A stretch of 64,000 bases of DNA from Streptomyces fagopyri (GCF_009498275.1 NZ_CP045643.1:5704001-5768000), one strand, 5' to 3'; counted from the first letter of the stretch, positions 1-8,669 are shown. The notes: generated by a model from the sequence alone, not told the origin. Program-made: numbers and translations.

Positions 1-1758
1 GAGGGCCTGTACCGCATCGGCCGCCAGGACCCGGCCCCGATCGGCGCGGAGGCCGGCCTCGCCGTACCCCGCCCCGACGGCGGGGTGGAGCTCTACATCG
101 CTTCCACCGACCCGCACACCGACCGCGACACGGCCGCCGCCTGCTACGGCCTGGAGCCCGAGCGCGTGAAGGTCGTCGTCACCGGCGTGCCCGGCGCCAC
201 CGCGGACCGCGAGGACCAGGGCTTCCAGCTCCCGCTCGGACTGCTGGCACTGAAGACCGGCTGCCCGGTGAAACTCACCGCTACGCGCGAGGAGTCCTTC
301 CTCGGCCACGCCCACCGCCACCCCACCCTGCTGCGTTACCGCCACCACGCGGACGGCGACGGCAAGCTGGTGAAGGTCGAGGCGCAGATCCTGCTCGACG
401 CCGGCGCCTACGCCGACACGTCCTCGGAGTCCCTGGCCGCGGCGGTCTCCTTCGCCTGCGGCCCCTACGTCGTCCCGAACGCCTTCATCGAGGGCTGGGC
501 CGTACGCACCAACAACCCGCCCTCCGGCCATGTGCGCGGCGAGGGCGCCATGCAGGTCTGCGCCGCCTACGAGGCGCAGATGGACAAGCTGGCGAAGAAG
601 CTCGGCGTCGACCCGGCGGAGCTGCGCCTGCGCAACGCCATGGCCACCGGCGACGTGCTGCCGACCGGTCAGACGGTGACCTGCCCCGCCCCGGTCGCGG
701 AACTCCTCCAGGCCGTACGGGACTTCCCGCTCCCCGCGCTCCCCAAGGACACGCCCGAGGACGAGTGGCTGCTCCCTGGCGGCCCCGAGGGCGCGGGCGA
801 GCCCGGTGCCGTGCGCCGCGGAGTCGGCTACGGCCTCGGCATGGTCCACATGCTCGGCGCGGAGGGCGCGGACGAGGTCTCCACCGCCACGGTCAAGGTC
901 CACGACGGTGTCGCCACGGTGCTCTGCGCGGCCGTCGAGACCGGCCAGGGCTTCACCACGCTGGCCCGGCAGATCGTCCAGGAGACGCTCGGTATCGACG
1001 AGGTGCACGTGGCAGCGGTCGACACCGACCAGCCGCCCGCCGGACCGAGCTGCCGGGGCCGCCACACCTGGGTGTCGGGCGGAGCGGTCGAACGCGCGGC
1101 GAAGATGGTCCGTACGCAGCTGCTGCAGCCCCTGGCGCACAAGTTCGGCATGTCCACCGAGCTGCTCCAGATCACCGACGGCAAGATCACGTCGTACGAC
1201 GGTGTGCTCTCCACGACCGTCACCGAGGCGATGGACGGCAAGGAGCTGTGGGCCACCGCGCAGTGCCGCCCGCACCCGACCGAGCCGCTGGACGCCGCGG
1301 GACAGGGCGACGCCTTCGTGGGTCTCGCCTTCTGCGCGATCCGCGCGGTCGTGGACGTGGACATCGAGCTGGGCTCGGTACGGGTCGTCGAACTCGCGCT
1401 CGCCCAGGACGTCGGCCGGATCCTCAACCCGGCGCAGCTCACCGCCCGGATCGAGGCGGGCGTCACCCAGGGCGTCGGAGCGGCGCTCAGCGAGAACCTG
1501 CGCACCGCGCGCGGCCTGGTCCGGCACCCCGACCTGACCGGCTACGCCCTCCCGACCGCCCTGGACGCGCCCGACATCCGCATCGTCAAGCTCGTCGAGG
1601 AGCGGGACGTCGTCGCGCCCTTCGGCGCCAAGGCGGTCAGCGCGGTGCCGGTCGTGACGTCCCCGGCCGCCGTCGCGTCCGCCGTACGGGCGGCGACCGG
1701 GCGCCCGGTCAACCGCCTCCCGATCCGCCCGCAGGCCGCGGTGGTGACGAACGCATGA
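1..1758 (+). CDS. Xanthine dehydrogenase-like molybdopterin-binding subunit (5' truncated by window)
   Basis: The frame is open from the first base, so the N-terminus lies outside; about 585 residues are visible. It resembles the large molybdenum-cofactor subunit of the xanthine/aldehyde oxidase family, which hydroxylates purines or aldehydes. A Moco-binding stretch 'GQGFTTLARQIVQE' is clear, and the C-terminal half aligns with the second Moco-binding domain. Odd points: where bovine and bacterial xanthine dehydrogenases have K-A-V-G-E-P-P with the catalytic Glu, this protein reads K-A-V-S-A-V-P, so the Glu appears to be Ala; the usual R-G-F-G-G-P-Q loop reads R-G-E-G-A-M-Q. It may therefore act on another substrate or be catalytically unusual. 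The stop overlaps the start of the next gene (ATGA), implying translational coupling. Confidence 0.85.
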   Translation, partial: EGLYRIGRQDPAPIGAEAGLAVPRPDGGVELYIASTDPHTDRDTAAACYGLEPERVKVVVTGVPGATADREDQGFQLPLGLLALKTGCPVKLTATREESFLGHAHRHPTLLRYRHHADGDGKLVKVEAQILLDAGAYADTSSESLAAAVSFACGPYVVPNAFIEGWAVRTNNPPSGHVRGEGAMQVCAAYEAQMDKLAKKLGVDPAELRLRNAMATGDVLPTGQTVTCPAPVAELLQAVRDFPLPALPKDTPEDEWLLPGGPEGAGEPGAVRRGVGYGLGMVHMLGAEGADEVSTATVKVHDGVATVLCAAVETGQGFTTLARQIVQETLGIDEVHVAAVDTDQPPAGPSCRGRHTWVSGGAVERAAKMVRTQLLQPLAHKFGMSTELLQITDGKITSYDGVLSTTVTEAMDGKELWATAQCRPHPTEPLDAAGQGDAFVGLAFCAIRAVVDVDIELGSVRVVELALAQDVGRILNPAQLTARIEAGVTQGVGAALSENLRTARGLVRHPDLTGYALPTALDAPDIRIVKLVEERDVVAPFGAKAVSAVPVVTSPAAVASAVRAATGRPVNRLPIRPQAAVVTNA

Positions 1759-1922
1759 CCACGTCAGGGCCGCTGGGCGAGGGACCCCGGCAGCCGGGGG
1801 ACGGCGACGGGGACCTGCCGCGCTACGAACCCCCGCCCAGTGCCGGCAAGCTGATGATCTGGGTGGTGCTGTTCTTCGTGGCGGCCCTCGCGGTCGTCCT
1901 GGGCGGCGTGTACTTCACCTGA
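1755..1922 (+). CDS. Small single-pass membrane protein (55 aa)
   Basis: The ATG overlaps the TGA of the molybdenum subunit gene by 4 bp (ATGA), a typical translationally coupled arrangement. The protein has a Gly/Pro/Asp-rich head of about 30 residues followed by one strong hydrophobic helix (about residues 33-53, starting near 'KLMIWVVLFF') and ends almost directly after it, so the head probably faces the cytoplasm. Function unknown; the coupling suggests a role with the oxidoreductase, perhaps membrane tethering, but that is inference. Confidence 0.7.
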   Translation: MTTSGPLGEGPRQPGDGDGDLPRYEPPPSAGKLMIWVVLFFVAALAVVLGGVYFT

Positions 1923-2274
1923 GAGCGGCGGGCGCGAGCCCTGACGTTCCGGGGCCAGAGCGCTCGGGCCGGCGTGTGCCCTGATGTTCCGGGGGCCACA
2001 GCGTTCGGCCGGCGCGTGCCCTCGCGGCGGGGCGGCGTTCCGGGGGTCGATTTCCCGCACCCGACGGGTGGCGGCGGGCCGCCCGCGCCGGGTGCCGGGT
2101 CCTGCCGCGGGTGGCTTGAACCGGCGTGTTTCCCGGCCGTGCCCGTCGTGTGCCTGCAAGTTTCCGGCGTTGTCAGTGGGGCGGCGTATGGTTCTCGGTC
2201 AGTGGGGAACAGCCGCTGGGCGGCGGGGTGTTCCCCGGGGGAAGCACACAAGCGTTCACATGCGCGGGGGAGCC
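1923..2274. other. Intergenic region with a degenerate 40-bp duplication
   Basis: I see no credible gene in these 352 bases. Bases 1941-1980 and 1981-2020 are an imperfect tandem duplication of 40 bp. A 13-base palindrome TTCCCCGGGGGAA lies at 2231-2243, about 30 bases before the next start, and could be an operator or part of a hairpin. No confident promoter is visible. Confidence 0.5.
1941..2020. repeat. Imperfect 40-bp tandem duplication
   Basis: Two adjacent 40-base units both begin CTGA(C/T)GTTCCGGGG and end CCGGCG(T/C)GTGCC, differing by a few substitutions and a shifted G. They are noncoding and lie between the membrane protein gene and the SUKH-4 gene. Confidence 0.6.
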
Positions 2275-3453
2275 ATGAGCACGACTGACACCGATGTCGT
2301 CGGCGCGATCACGCTGACCGAGGGCGAGCTGGATCCGTACATCACGCACGCGGACACCCGGCACCGGCTGACGGGTCCGGGACTGCCGTCCGACGGGACA
2401 CTGCTGGACTTCGGCGGCCTGCGGGAACACGGTCTGCGCAGGGTGGCCGAGCTGGCCACGGACGCCGACAAGCTCGCCGAGGAGCTCCGGGACCAGCTGG
2501 TCATCGGGGCGCTGCGGACCTTCGACCGGGACCTGGATTCGATCGTGCTGGACGGGGCGACCGGAAAGGTCGCCACGACGCACCTGTCCTCCCACCCCGT
2601 CCTGATGGACCTCGCCCCGCTCGCCCCGTCGCTGGAGGCGCTGCTGCGTTTCGCGGCGGCGACGGAGGAACTGACCGCGTCCCGGGGGCGGTTCGCGTCC
2701 CACGGGGGCCGCTTCGGCCCGAAGGCGGTCACGGAGGCATCCGAGTCGCTGACCGACGTCTTCGATGCGGGCGCGGGCGGCGAGGTGGCGGCGTACTGGC
2801 GGATGGCCGCGCTGATCCGCCCCCTCGCGCGGATCGCGGGCCCCGGCGAGGGGCTCCTGCTGGGCCTGCCGCAGCGCCTGCTGGACGAGGAGTTCGGTCC
2901 GGGCGCGATCATGCGCTTCGAGGACGTCGACTTCCCGCCCGCGCTCGTGCACGAGCCGACCCGCCGCTTCCTGCGCGAGACGGGTCTGCCGGAGGACGGC
3001 CTGCTCTTCCAGCTGGACACGGAGGTGCCGCTGCCGGCCCTCACCGAGTACTACGCGGACGAGCGCCCCGAGGAATTCAGCGCCGACGAACTGCCCGCGA
3101 CGGCGGACCGCCTCATACGCCTCGGCTACCTCCTGGAGGACACCAGCCTCGTCGTGGACGGCACGTCGGGCACGATCCTCGCCTGGAGCGAGCCGGACGC
3201 CACGCTGCGCCCGCTCAACGCCGACATCTCCACGCTCGCCTTCACCCTCTGGCTGCTGCACCGGGAGAAGTCGATCGACGCGGCGTACGACCTCACCGAC
3301 TCCTACGAGCAGCTCGCCGCCACCATGGCCCAGACCCTCGCCGCGGTCGACCCGATCGCCTGCGACCCGACGCCGACACTGGACGGCGACGACGGCCGCC
3401 GCTACTGGCCGGAGATATTCGAGGACCAGACGGGCGGCACGCTGTACGCGTAG
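2275..3453 (+). CDS. SUKH-4 family immunity-type protein
   Basis: The 392-residue product resembles the actinobacterial SUKH-4 family: an early conserved stretch with 'TGPGLPSDGTLLDF', a second segment around 'LIRLGYLLEDTSLVVDGTSGTI', then a tail describing a fixed position within a Ser/Thr-rich region ('LAWSEPDATLRPLNADIST') and an ending with 'DGRRYWPEIFEDQTGGTLYA'. SUKH proteins are known as immunity partners of polymorphic nuclease or deaminase toxins; in Streptomyces many copies stand alone. The start is the ATG preceded by GGGGGAG; a longer upstream extension of the frame is low-complexity and unlikely to be translated. No toxin gene is adjacent, so this is an orphan copy whose immunity role is inferred from the family only. 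Confidence 0.7.
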   Translation: MSTTDTDVVGAITLTEGELDPYITHADTRHRLTGPGLPSDGTLLDFGGLREHGLRRVAELATDADKLAEELRDQLVIGALRTFDRDLDSIVLDGATGKVATTHLSSHPVLMDLAPLAPSLEALLRFAAATEELTASRGRFASHGGRFGPKAVTEASESLTDVFDAGAGGEVAAYWRMAALIRPLARIAGPGEGLLLGLPQRLLDEEFGPGAIMRFEDVDFPPALVHEPTRRFLRETGLPEDGLLFQLDTEVPLPALTEYYADERPEEFSADELPATADRLIRLGYLLEDTSLVVDGTSGTILAWSEPDATLRPLNADISTLAFTLWLLHREKSIDAAYDLTDSYEQLAATMAQTLAAVDPIACDPTPTLDGDDGRRYWPEIFEDQTGGTLYA

Positions 3454-3584
3454 CCCTGCGGCGGCGGGGCCGGGCCGGGCCTGCCCCGCATCGAGGCGGA
3501 CGAACCGGACGCCGCGCGCGGCGGATCCGCGCGGGCCCCGGTGTCGGTGGGCCGGCTGTCCCGGTGAGGGCGTCTCCGTGCGTC

Positions 3585-3947
3585 TCAGTGGGGGCCCAGG
3601 CCGCCACTGCCGAAAGAACCGCTTCCGCCCTCGACCCAGCGTGGCCGCTCCTGCGACGCGCTCGGCCGGGTCGCCGAGTGCGCCAGCTCGTACGGGGTGA
3701 GGGCGTGGCCGGTCTTGTCGACCTTGGGGATCTCGGCGGGCTCGCGGAACTCACGGACCTCGTGGACCGCGCCGCCCGGTGGCAGCTGCGGCTGCTCCTC
3801 GGGGCGTGGCAGTTGCTCACGGGCTCGTATGCGGCAGCCCAGCCAGAGGCTGCCGGCCAACAGTGTCACGAGGGCCACGGCGACCAGGAACAGCCCGAGA
3901 CTGAGCAGGCCGCTGGGCGCTGCCAGCTGTATGGATGCGGTACTCAT
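3585..3947 (-). CDS. DUF6479 family small membrane protein
   Basis: The 120-residue product starts 'MSTASIQLAAPSGL', has one membrane helix at about residues 13-37, then a short basic stretch and a Pro-rich tail with 'RPEEQPQLPPGG' and 'REFREPAEIPKVDKTGHALTPYELAH'. That helix-then-Pro-rich layout is characteristic of the Streptomyces DUF6479 family, whose function is unknown. The ATG is followed closely by the hydrophobic helix, so longer N-terminal readings of the frame are rejected. It ends Gly/Ser/Trp-rich. It is convergent with the SUKH-4 gene. Confidence 0.75.
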   Translation of the reverse strand: MSTASIQLAAPSGLLSLGLFLVAVALVTLLAGSLWLGCRIRAREQLPRPEEQPQLPPGGAVHEVREFREPAEIPKVDKTGHALTPYELAHSATRPSASQERPRWVEGGSGSFGSGGLGPH

Positions 3948-4690
3948 ATCACTCAAATACCCGCAAATGCCGTCCCGAACCGGACCCCCGAGTCCACGCC
4001 ACTCCGACCCGATGCGACGGTTCTCCGTCGCGACGCGGCCGCAGCCGACACGGTGTGACTCGTCCCGGACACGGCGTGACCTGTCCCTTCGCTCATCATG
4101 ACGAGCCGCGAGCCGCGAGCCGCGAGCCGGCGCGAGGAGTTTCCGCCCGCCATGTGCTTCCGGGCCGACCCGGACCCGGCGTGCCCGACGGGTCGGAACC
4201 CTGCGATCCTCCCGGCTGCGCTCCCGCGGGAGCGCCCCGCAGTGCGTGGCTGGGCGCCTGGTGGGGTTCAGTCGACCATCTGTCCGTCGAACGTGCCGCC
4301 CTTGCAGGTGTTGTTCGCCCAATTGACTGTTCCGCCGCCCTGCTCGCACTCACCCGGGGTGAGCCCGTCGGGCAGGGCAATGCGGCCAGGACCAGCTGCG
4401 GTACGTGGCGGCATGCGCGAGAACGGTGAATTGACCAGGGTGCGTTACGAAGGGCGGGCGGCGGCCTCGCACCTCTTCCGTTGGCCCCGACTGGCACGTG
4501 GCGAGATCATGGCCACCCGCTCCTGACGACTTCCTCCCGGCCGTGGAACGGGCGCTACCGGCCTCACCGGTGCCGCTCCGCGCGGGGGCCCGAGGGTTTA
4601 TCGGCGGTCTCGTCTCTTTCGGCCGGACTGGCACGGGAACCGAGACGGGAACGGGGGGAACCGAGACGCGAACCGAGACGGGCGACGAAA
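3948..4690. other. Gene-poor stretch
   Basis: Apart from the possible 48-residue protein at 4268-4414, I see no convincing gene here. There is a short tandem 7-mer (GAGCCGC, just over three copies) at about 4103-4130 and a near-repeat of 'GACACGG(T/C)GTGAC' around 4048-4080. Open frames in this stretch have compositions expected of random high-GC sequence. Confidence 0.5.
4268..4414 (-). CDS. Possible tiny Cys-containing secreted-type protein (48 aa)
   Basis: On the minus strand an ATG opens a 48-residue frame whose last 35 residues, 'LPDGLTPGECEQGGGTV...' to '...CKGGTFDGQMVD', look like the mature part of small Streptomyces secreted proteins with two cysteines. What is missing is a proper signal peptide: the N-terminal 12 residues are not hydrophobic, while an adjacent frame over the same DNA reads 'VPQLVLAALP', as expected of a signal peptide core. 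A frameshift may have separated the two parts, making this a decaying gene. Confidence 0.35.
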   Translation of the reverse strand: MPPRTAAGPGRIALPDGLTPGECEQGGGTVNWANNTCKGGTFDGQMVD

Positions 4691-4717
4691 GGGCGGCACC
4701 TCTGGAGGGTGCCGCCC
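4691..4717 (-). terminator. Rho-independent-type hairpin downstream of tRNA-Cys
   Basis: A perfect 10-bp stem (GGGCGGCACC paired with GGTGCCGCCC) with a 7-base loop lies just 3' of the tRNA-Cys gene on its strand and is followed by TTTCG, so it probably ends the tRNA transcript. Confidence 0.75.
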
Positions 4718-4740
4718 TTGTCTTTTGCCTGGTCAGGCTC

Positions 4741-4815
4741 TGGAGGCCGTGGCGGGAATTGAACCCGCGTAACTCGCTTTGCAGGCGAGTCCCTGAACCA
4801 CTCGGGCACACGGCC
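4741..4815 (-). tRNA. tRNA-Cys (GCA), CCA encoded
   Basis: The minus strand folds as a cloverleaf: acceptor GGCCGTG pairs with CACGGCC, the anticodon stem-loop contains CTGCAAA giving anticodon GCA, and the T-arm carries GGTTCAATTCC. The discriminator U and the CCA end are encoded in DNA. Confidence 0.95.
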
Positions 4816-5042
4816 GTTCTCAGGTGCGGCACGGCTCACTCGTTCCGAACCTGATGGGACGACCGTAGGCGGGGGCGCGGGCGGGGCTCAAGCGGTCCGG
4901 GCCCGCCGCAACGGGACTGCCACACGCCGTTCACGAAACGCCTCGCGGGTGGGGCGCGTGGGTGGTCGTACGACCAAAGAACCAGCTGATCACCGTCTTC
5001 GGACAGGAGTCAGTACGGGTTGTGCCCCTTACGCTGACGGCC

Positions 5043-6479
5043 ATGACCGCACTCGAACCACGGGATGCCGCAACCGCCCGGCCGCAGGCCGGGGCCCCGG
5101 ACACGGAAGGCGTGCTGGGCCGGTCCCACCGGTCGCTCACCGTCGGGATCGTCTCCGTCGTCCTGCTGATCGCGTTCGAGGCGACGGCGGTCGGTACGGC
5201 CATGCCGGTGGCGGCCAGGGAACTCGACGGGGTCGCCCTGTACGCGTTCGCGTTCTCGGGGTACTTCACGACGAGCCTGTTCGGGATGGTGCTCGCCGGC
5301 CAGTGGTCGGACCGGGACGGCCCGCTGGGCTCGCTGACCGCGGGGATCGGGGCCTTCGCGGCGGGGCTCGTCCTGTCCGGTACGGCCGGCGGCATGTGGC
5401 TGTTCGTGCTCGGGCGGGCGGTGCAGGGGCTCGGCGGCGGCCTGGTGATCGTCGCGCTGTACGTCGTCGTGGGACAGGCCTACCCGGAGCGGCTGCGGCC
5501 GTCGATCATGGCGGGCTTCGCGGCGGCCTGGGTGGTGCCCTCCGTCGTCGGACCGCTCGCGGCGGGCGCGGTCACCGAACACCTCGGCTGGCGCTGGGTC
5601 TTCGTCGGCATACCCGGTCTGGTCGTCCTCCCGCTGGCCCTCGCCCTGCCGCAGATCCGGCGGCGCACGCACGGACGGACGACGGACGCCGCGTCCGTGC
5701 TCCCCGGCGGGCGGCGCATCCGCTCGGCCCTCGGGATCGCCCTCGGCGCGGGGCTCCTCCAGTACGCCGCCCAGGACCTGAGGTGGCTGTCGCTCGTCCC
5801 GGCCGCCGCGGGGGCCGCGCTGCTCGTCCCCGCGGTCCTCCGGCTGCTGCCGGCCGGTACCTACCGGGCCGCGCGGGGCCTGCCCTCCGTGGTGCTGCTG
5901 CGCGGGGTCGCGGCCGGCGCCTTCGTCGCCGCGGAGTCCTTCGTACCGCTCATGCTGGTCACCCAGCGCGGGCTGTCGCCGACGCTCGCCGGGTTCTCGC
6001 TCGCGGCGGGCGGCGGGACCTGGGCTCTGGGTTCGTACGTCCAGTCGAGGCCCCGGGTGGAGCCGTACCGGGACCGGCTGATGTTCTTCGGGATGGTGCT
6101 CGTCGCCGCCGCGATCGCCGCCGTGCCCGCGGTGCTGGTGCCCGCCGTGCCGGTGTGGACGGTCGCGGTCGCCTGGGCGTTCGGCTGTTTCGGGATGGGG
6201 CTGGTGATCGCCTCGACCAGCGTGCTGCTGCTCCATCTCTCGGCGCCCGAGGAGGCCGGCGCGAACTCCGCCTCGCTGCAGATCTCCGACGCCCTCTCGA
6301 ACATAGTCCTGCTCGCGGCGGGCGGTGCGGCCTTCGCCTCCCTGGGCGGCGGCACGGTCACGGACACGGCCACCTCGGCGGCCGGCTCCCACCCCGCCGC
6401 CTTCGCCGCCGTGTTCCTGCCGATGGCCGCGGTGGCGCTGGCCGGCGCCTGGGTGACGACCAGGCTGCGGGAGCGGTGA
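5043..6479 (+). CDS. MFS transporter (multidrug/efflux type)
   Basis: The 478-residue product is a polytopic membrane protein with roughly 12-14 hydrophobic helices. Helix 1 ends with 'EATAVGTAMPVAARELDG', typical of drug:proton antiporters, and the loop after helix 2 reads 'GQWSDRDGPLGSL', a degenerate MFS motif A. A basic linker 'QIRRRTHGRTTD' separates the two halves. I chose the ATG at 5043 (MTALEPRD) because TACGCT sits at 5030-5035, seven bases upstream, suggesting a leaderless transcript; the longer reading from 4962 would place start codons before this promoter. Substrate unknown. Confidence 0.85.
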   Translation: MTALEPRDAATARPQAGAPDTEGVLGRSHRSLTVGIVSVVLLIAFEATAVGTAMPVAARELDGVALYAFAFSGYFTTSLFGMVLAGQWSDRDGPLGSLTAGIGAFAAGLVLSGTAGGMWLFVLGRAVQGLGGGLVIVALYVVVGQAYPERLRPSIMAGFAAAWVVPSVVGPLAAGAVTEHLGWRWVFVGIPGLVVLPLALALPQIRRRTHGRTTDAASVLPGGRRIRSALGIALGAGLLQYAAQDLRWLSLVPAAAGAALLVPAVLRLLPAGTYRAARGLPSVVLLRGVAAGAFVAAESFVPLMLVTQRGLSPTLAGFSLAAGGGTWALGSYVQSRPRVEPYRDRLMFFGMVLVAAAIAAVPAVLVPAVPVWTVAVAWAFGCFGMGLVIASTSVLLLHLSAPEEAGANSASLQISDALSNIVLLAAGGAAFASLGGGTVTDTATSAAGSHPAAFAAVFLPMAAVALAGAWVTTRLRER

Positions 6480-6519
6480 CGGTGAAACCGGTCGACCGGG
6501 GCGGCCGGGCGGCCCCACC

Positions 6520-6753
6520 GTGACCGACCCGTACGAACAGGCCGCGGCCCTGCTGCACGCGCTCGCCTCCGACCACCCCTTCGTCGACGGCGACAAACGC
6601 ACGGCCTGGCCGGCGGCCGCGACCTTCCTCGCTGTCGACGGCATCGACCTCGGCCGCTGCGACCAGGCGACGGCGTACGACCTGGTCATCGACGTGGCCT
6701 CCGGCAAGGAGAGCGGGACCGGGGTGATCGCGGCCCGGCCGCGGGCTCTGTGA
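6520..6753 (+). pseudogene. Remnant of a Doc/Fic-family toxin (C-terminal part)
   Basis: The 77 residues contain 'HPFVDGDKRTAW', the Fic active-site motif (consensus HPFxDGNKR) with the conserved Asn replaced by Asp, followed by the usual post-motif helix 'FLAVDGIDL'. Doc proteins are about 125 residues and modify targets such as EF-Tu; here the N-terminal half is missing and the frame starts at a GTG with no Shine-Dalgarno, 41 bases after the MFS stop. No antitoxin gene is adjacent. I read it as a decayed death-on-curing toxin rather than an active gene. Confidence 0.65.
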
Positions 6754-6869
6754 GGTGGGTCGCATCCGCGGGTGACCCGGCGCCGTCCGCGCGGTGACAC
6801 CTCAGGGTCGCCGGTAGGGTGGCCCGGTTGTCATACGTAGCCGAGCCGCTCGACCACCCCACGGAGACC

Positions 6870-8669
6870 GTGACTACCACCGCCGCCACCGCTTCCTCCT
6901 CGCACCACCTCTCACCCGCCTTTCCCGGGCGCGCCCCCTGGGGCACCGCGGGCAAGCTGCGCGCCTGGCAGCAGGGGGCGATGGAGAGGTACATCCAGGA
7001 GCAGCCGCGCGATTTCCTGGCCGTCGCCACCCCCGGCGCCGGCAAGACGACGTTCGCGCTGACCCTCGCGTCCTGGCTGCTGCACCACCATGTGGTCCAG
7101 CAGGTGACCGTGGTCGCGCCGACCGAGCACCTGAAGAAGCAGTGGGCGGAGGCGGCGGCCCGGATAGGGATCAAGCTGGACCCCGAGTACAGCGCGGGCC
7201 CGCTCAGCAAGGAGTACCAGGGCGTCGCCGTGACGTACGCCGGTGTCGGGGTGCGGCCGATGCTGCACCGCAACCGCTCCGAGCAGCGCAAGACCCTCGT
7301 CATCCTCGACGAGATCCACCACGCCGGTGACTCCAAGTCCTGGGGCGAGGCCTGTCTCGAAGCGTTCGAGCCGGCCACCCGGCGGCTCGCGCTCACCGGA
7401 ACGCCCTTCCGGTCGGACACCAACCCGATCCCCTTCGTCACCTACGAGGAGGGGAACGACGGGATCCGGCGGTCCTCCGCCGACTACACCTACGGGTACG
7501 GGTCCGCCCTCGGGGACGGGGTCGTGCGGCCCGTCATCTTCCTCTCCTACAGCGGCAACATGCGGTGGCGCACGAAGGCGGGCGACGAGATCGCGGCGCG
7601 GCTCGGGGAGCCGATGACCAAGGACGCCATCAGCCAGGCCTGGCGCACCGCGCTCGATCCGCGCGGCGAGTGGATGCCCAGTGTGCTGCGCGCCGCCGAC
7701 CAGCGGCTGACCGAGGTGCGCAAGGGCATCCCGGACGCGGGTGCCCTGGTCATCGCCTCCGACCAGGAATCCGCCCGTGCCTACGCCAAGCTGATCCGCG
7801 ACATCACCGGTACGAAGGCGACCCTCGTCCTGTCCGACGACACCGGCGCCTCGAACCGCATCGACGACTTCGCCGCGAGCGAGGACCGGTGGATGGTCGC
7901 CGTCCGTATGGTGTCCGAGGGCGTCGACGTGCCGCGCCTCGCGGTCGGCGTGTACGCGACCACGATCTCGACGCCGCTCTTCTTCGCCCAGGCCGTCGGC
8001 CGTTTCGTCCGTTCCCGACGGCGCGGCGAGACCGCCTCCGTCTTCCTCCCGACCGTCCCCGACCTCCTCGGCTTCGCGAACGAGATGGAGGTCGAGCGCG
8101 ACCACGTCCTCGACAAGCCCAAGAAGGAGGGTGAGGAGGACCCGTACGCCGAGTCCGAGAAGGAGATGGACGAGGCGAACAAGGAGCAGGACGAGGACAC
8201 CGGCGAGCAGGAGCAGTTCTCCTTCGAGGCGCTGGAGTCCGAGGCCGTCTTCGACCGGGTGCTCTACGACGGCGCCGAGTTCGGGATGCAGGCCCACCCG
8301 GGGAGTGCGGAGGAGCAGGACTACCTCGGCATCCCCGGACTGCTGGAGCCCGACCAGGTGCAGATGCTGCTGCAGAAGCGGCAGGCCCGGCAGATCGCGC
8401 ACAGCCGCAAGAAGCCGGCCGAGGAGGCCGATCTCCTCGAACTGCCCGCCGAGCGGCGCCCGGTGGTCTCGCACAAGGAGATGCTGGAACTGCGCAAGCA
8501 GCTCAACACCATGGTCGGCGCCTACGTCCACCAGAGCGGCAAGCCGCACGGGGTGATCCACACCGAACTGCGGCGGGTGTGCGGCGGACCGCCGAGCGCG
8601 GAGGCCACCGCGGGACAGCTGCGGCAGCGGATCGCCAAGGTGCAGGAGTGGGCCACCCGGATGCGGTGA
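6870..8669 (+). CDS. DEAD/DEAH-box superfamily 2 helicase
   Basis: A 599-residue SF2 helicase. Motif I 'ATPGAGKT' lies at about residues 53-60, motif II 'DEIH' at 147-150, motif III-like 'LTGTPFRSD' after it, and motif VI 'QAVGRFVRSRR' in the second RecA domain, so ATP binding and hydrolysis are supported. After the helicase core comes a strongly acidic linker ('EKEMDEANKEQDEDTGEQEQ') and a basic C-terminal region. The layout resembles the type III restriction Res subunit and UvrB-like helicases, but no nuclease domain or modification partner is present. The GTG at 6870 is preceded by CGGAGA; an upstream in-frame GTG at 6819 would add 17 residues. A housekeeping repair or RNA role is possible. 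Confidence 0.85.
   Translation: MTTTAATASSSHHLSPAFPGRAPWGTAGKLRAWQQGAMERYIQEQPRDFLAVATPGAGKTTFALTLASWLLHHHVVQQVTVVAPTEHLKKQWAEAAARIGIKLDPEYSAGPLSKEYQGVAVTYAGVGVRPMLHRNRSEQRKTLVILDEIHHAGDSKSWGEACLEAFEPATRRLALTGTPFRSDTNPIPFVTYEEGNDGIRRSSADYTYGYGSALGDGVVRPVIFLSYSGNMRWRTKAGDEIAARLGEPMTKDAISQAWRTALDPRGEWMPSVLRAADQRLTEVRKGIPDAGALVIASDQESARAYAKLIRDITGTKATLVLSDDTGASNRIDDFAASEDRWMVAVRMVSEGVDVPRLAVGVYATTISTPLFFAQAVGRFVRSRRRGETASVFLPTVPDLLGFANEMEVERDHVLDKPKKEGEEDPYAESEKEMDEANKEQDEDTGEQEQFSFEALESEAVFDRVLYDGAEFGMQAHPGSAEEQDYLGIPGLLEPDQVQMLLQKRQARQIAHSRKKPAEEADLLELPAERRPVVSHKEMLELRKQLNTMVGAYVHQSGKPHGVIHTELRRVCGGPPSAEATAGQLRQRIAKVQEWATRMR

Noticed and set aside
4741..4815. tRNA-Cys as an integration site of a mobile element
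   Set aside because: No integrase or repeat of the tRNA 3' end was found nearby; likewise for tRNA-Leu at 42211-42297.
5010..6800. A 596-codon minus-strand frame over the MFS gene
   Set aside because: Rich in Arg, Gly and Pro as expected from antisense reading of a high-GC membrane gene; no domain visible.
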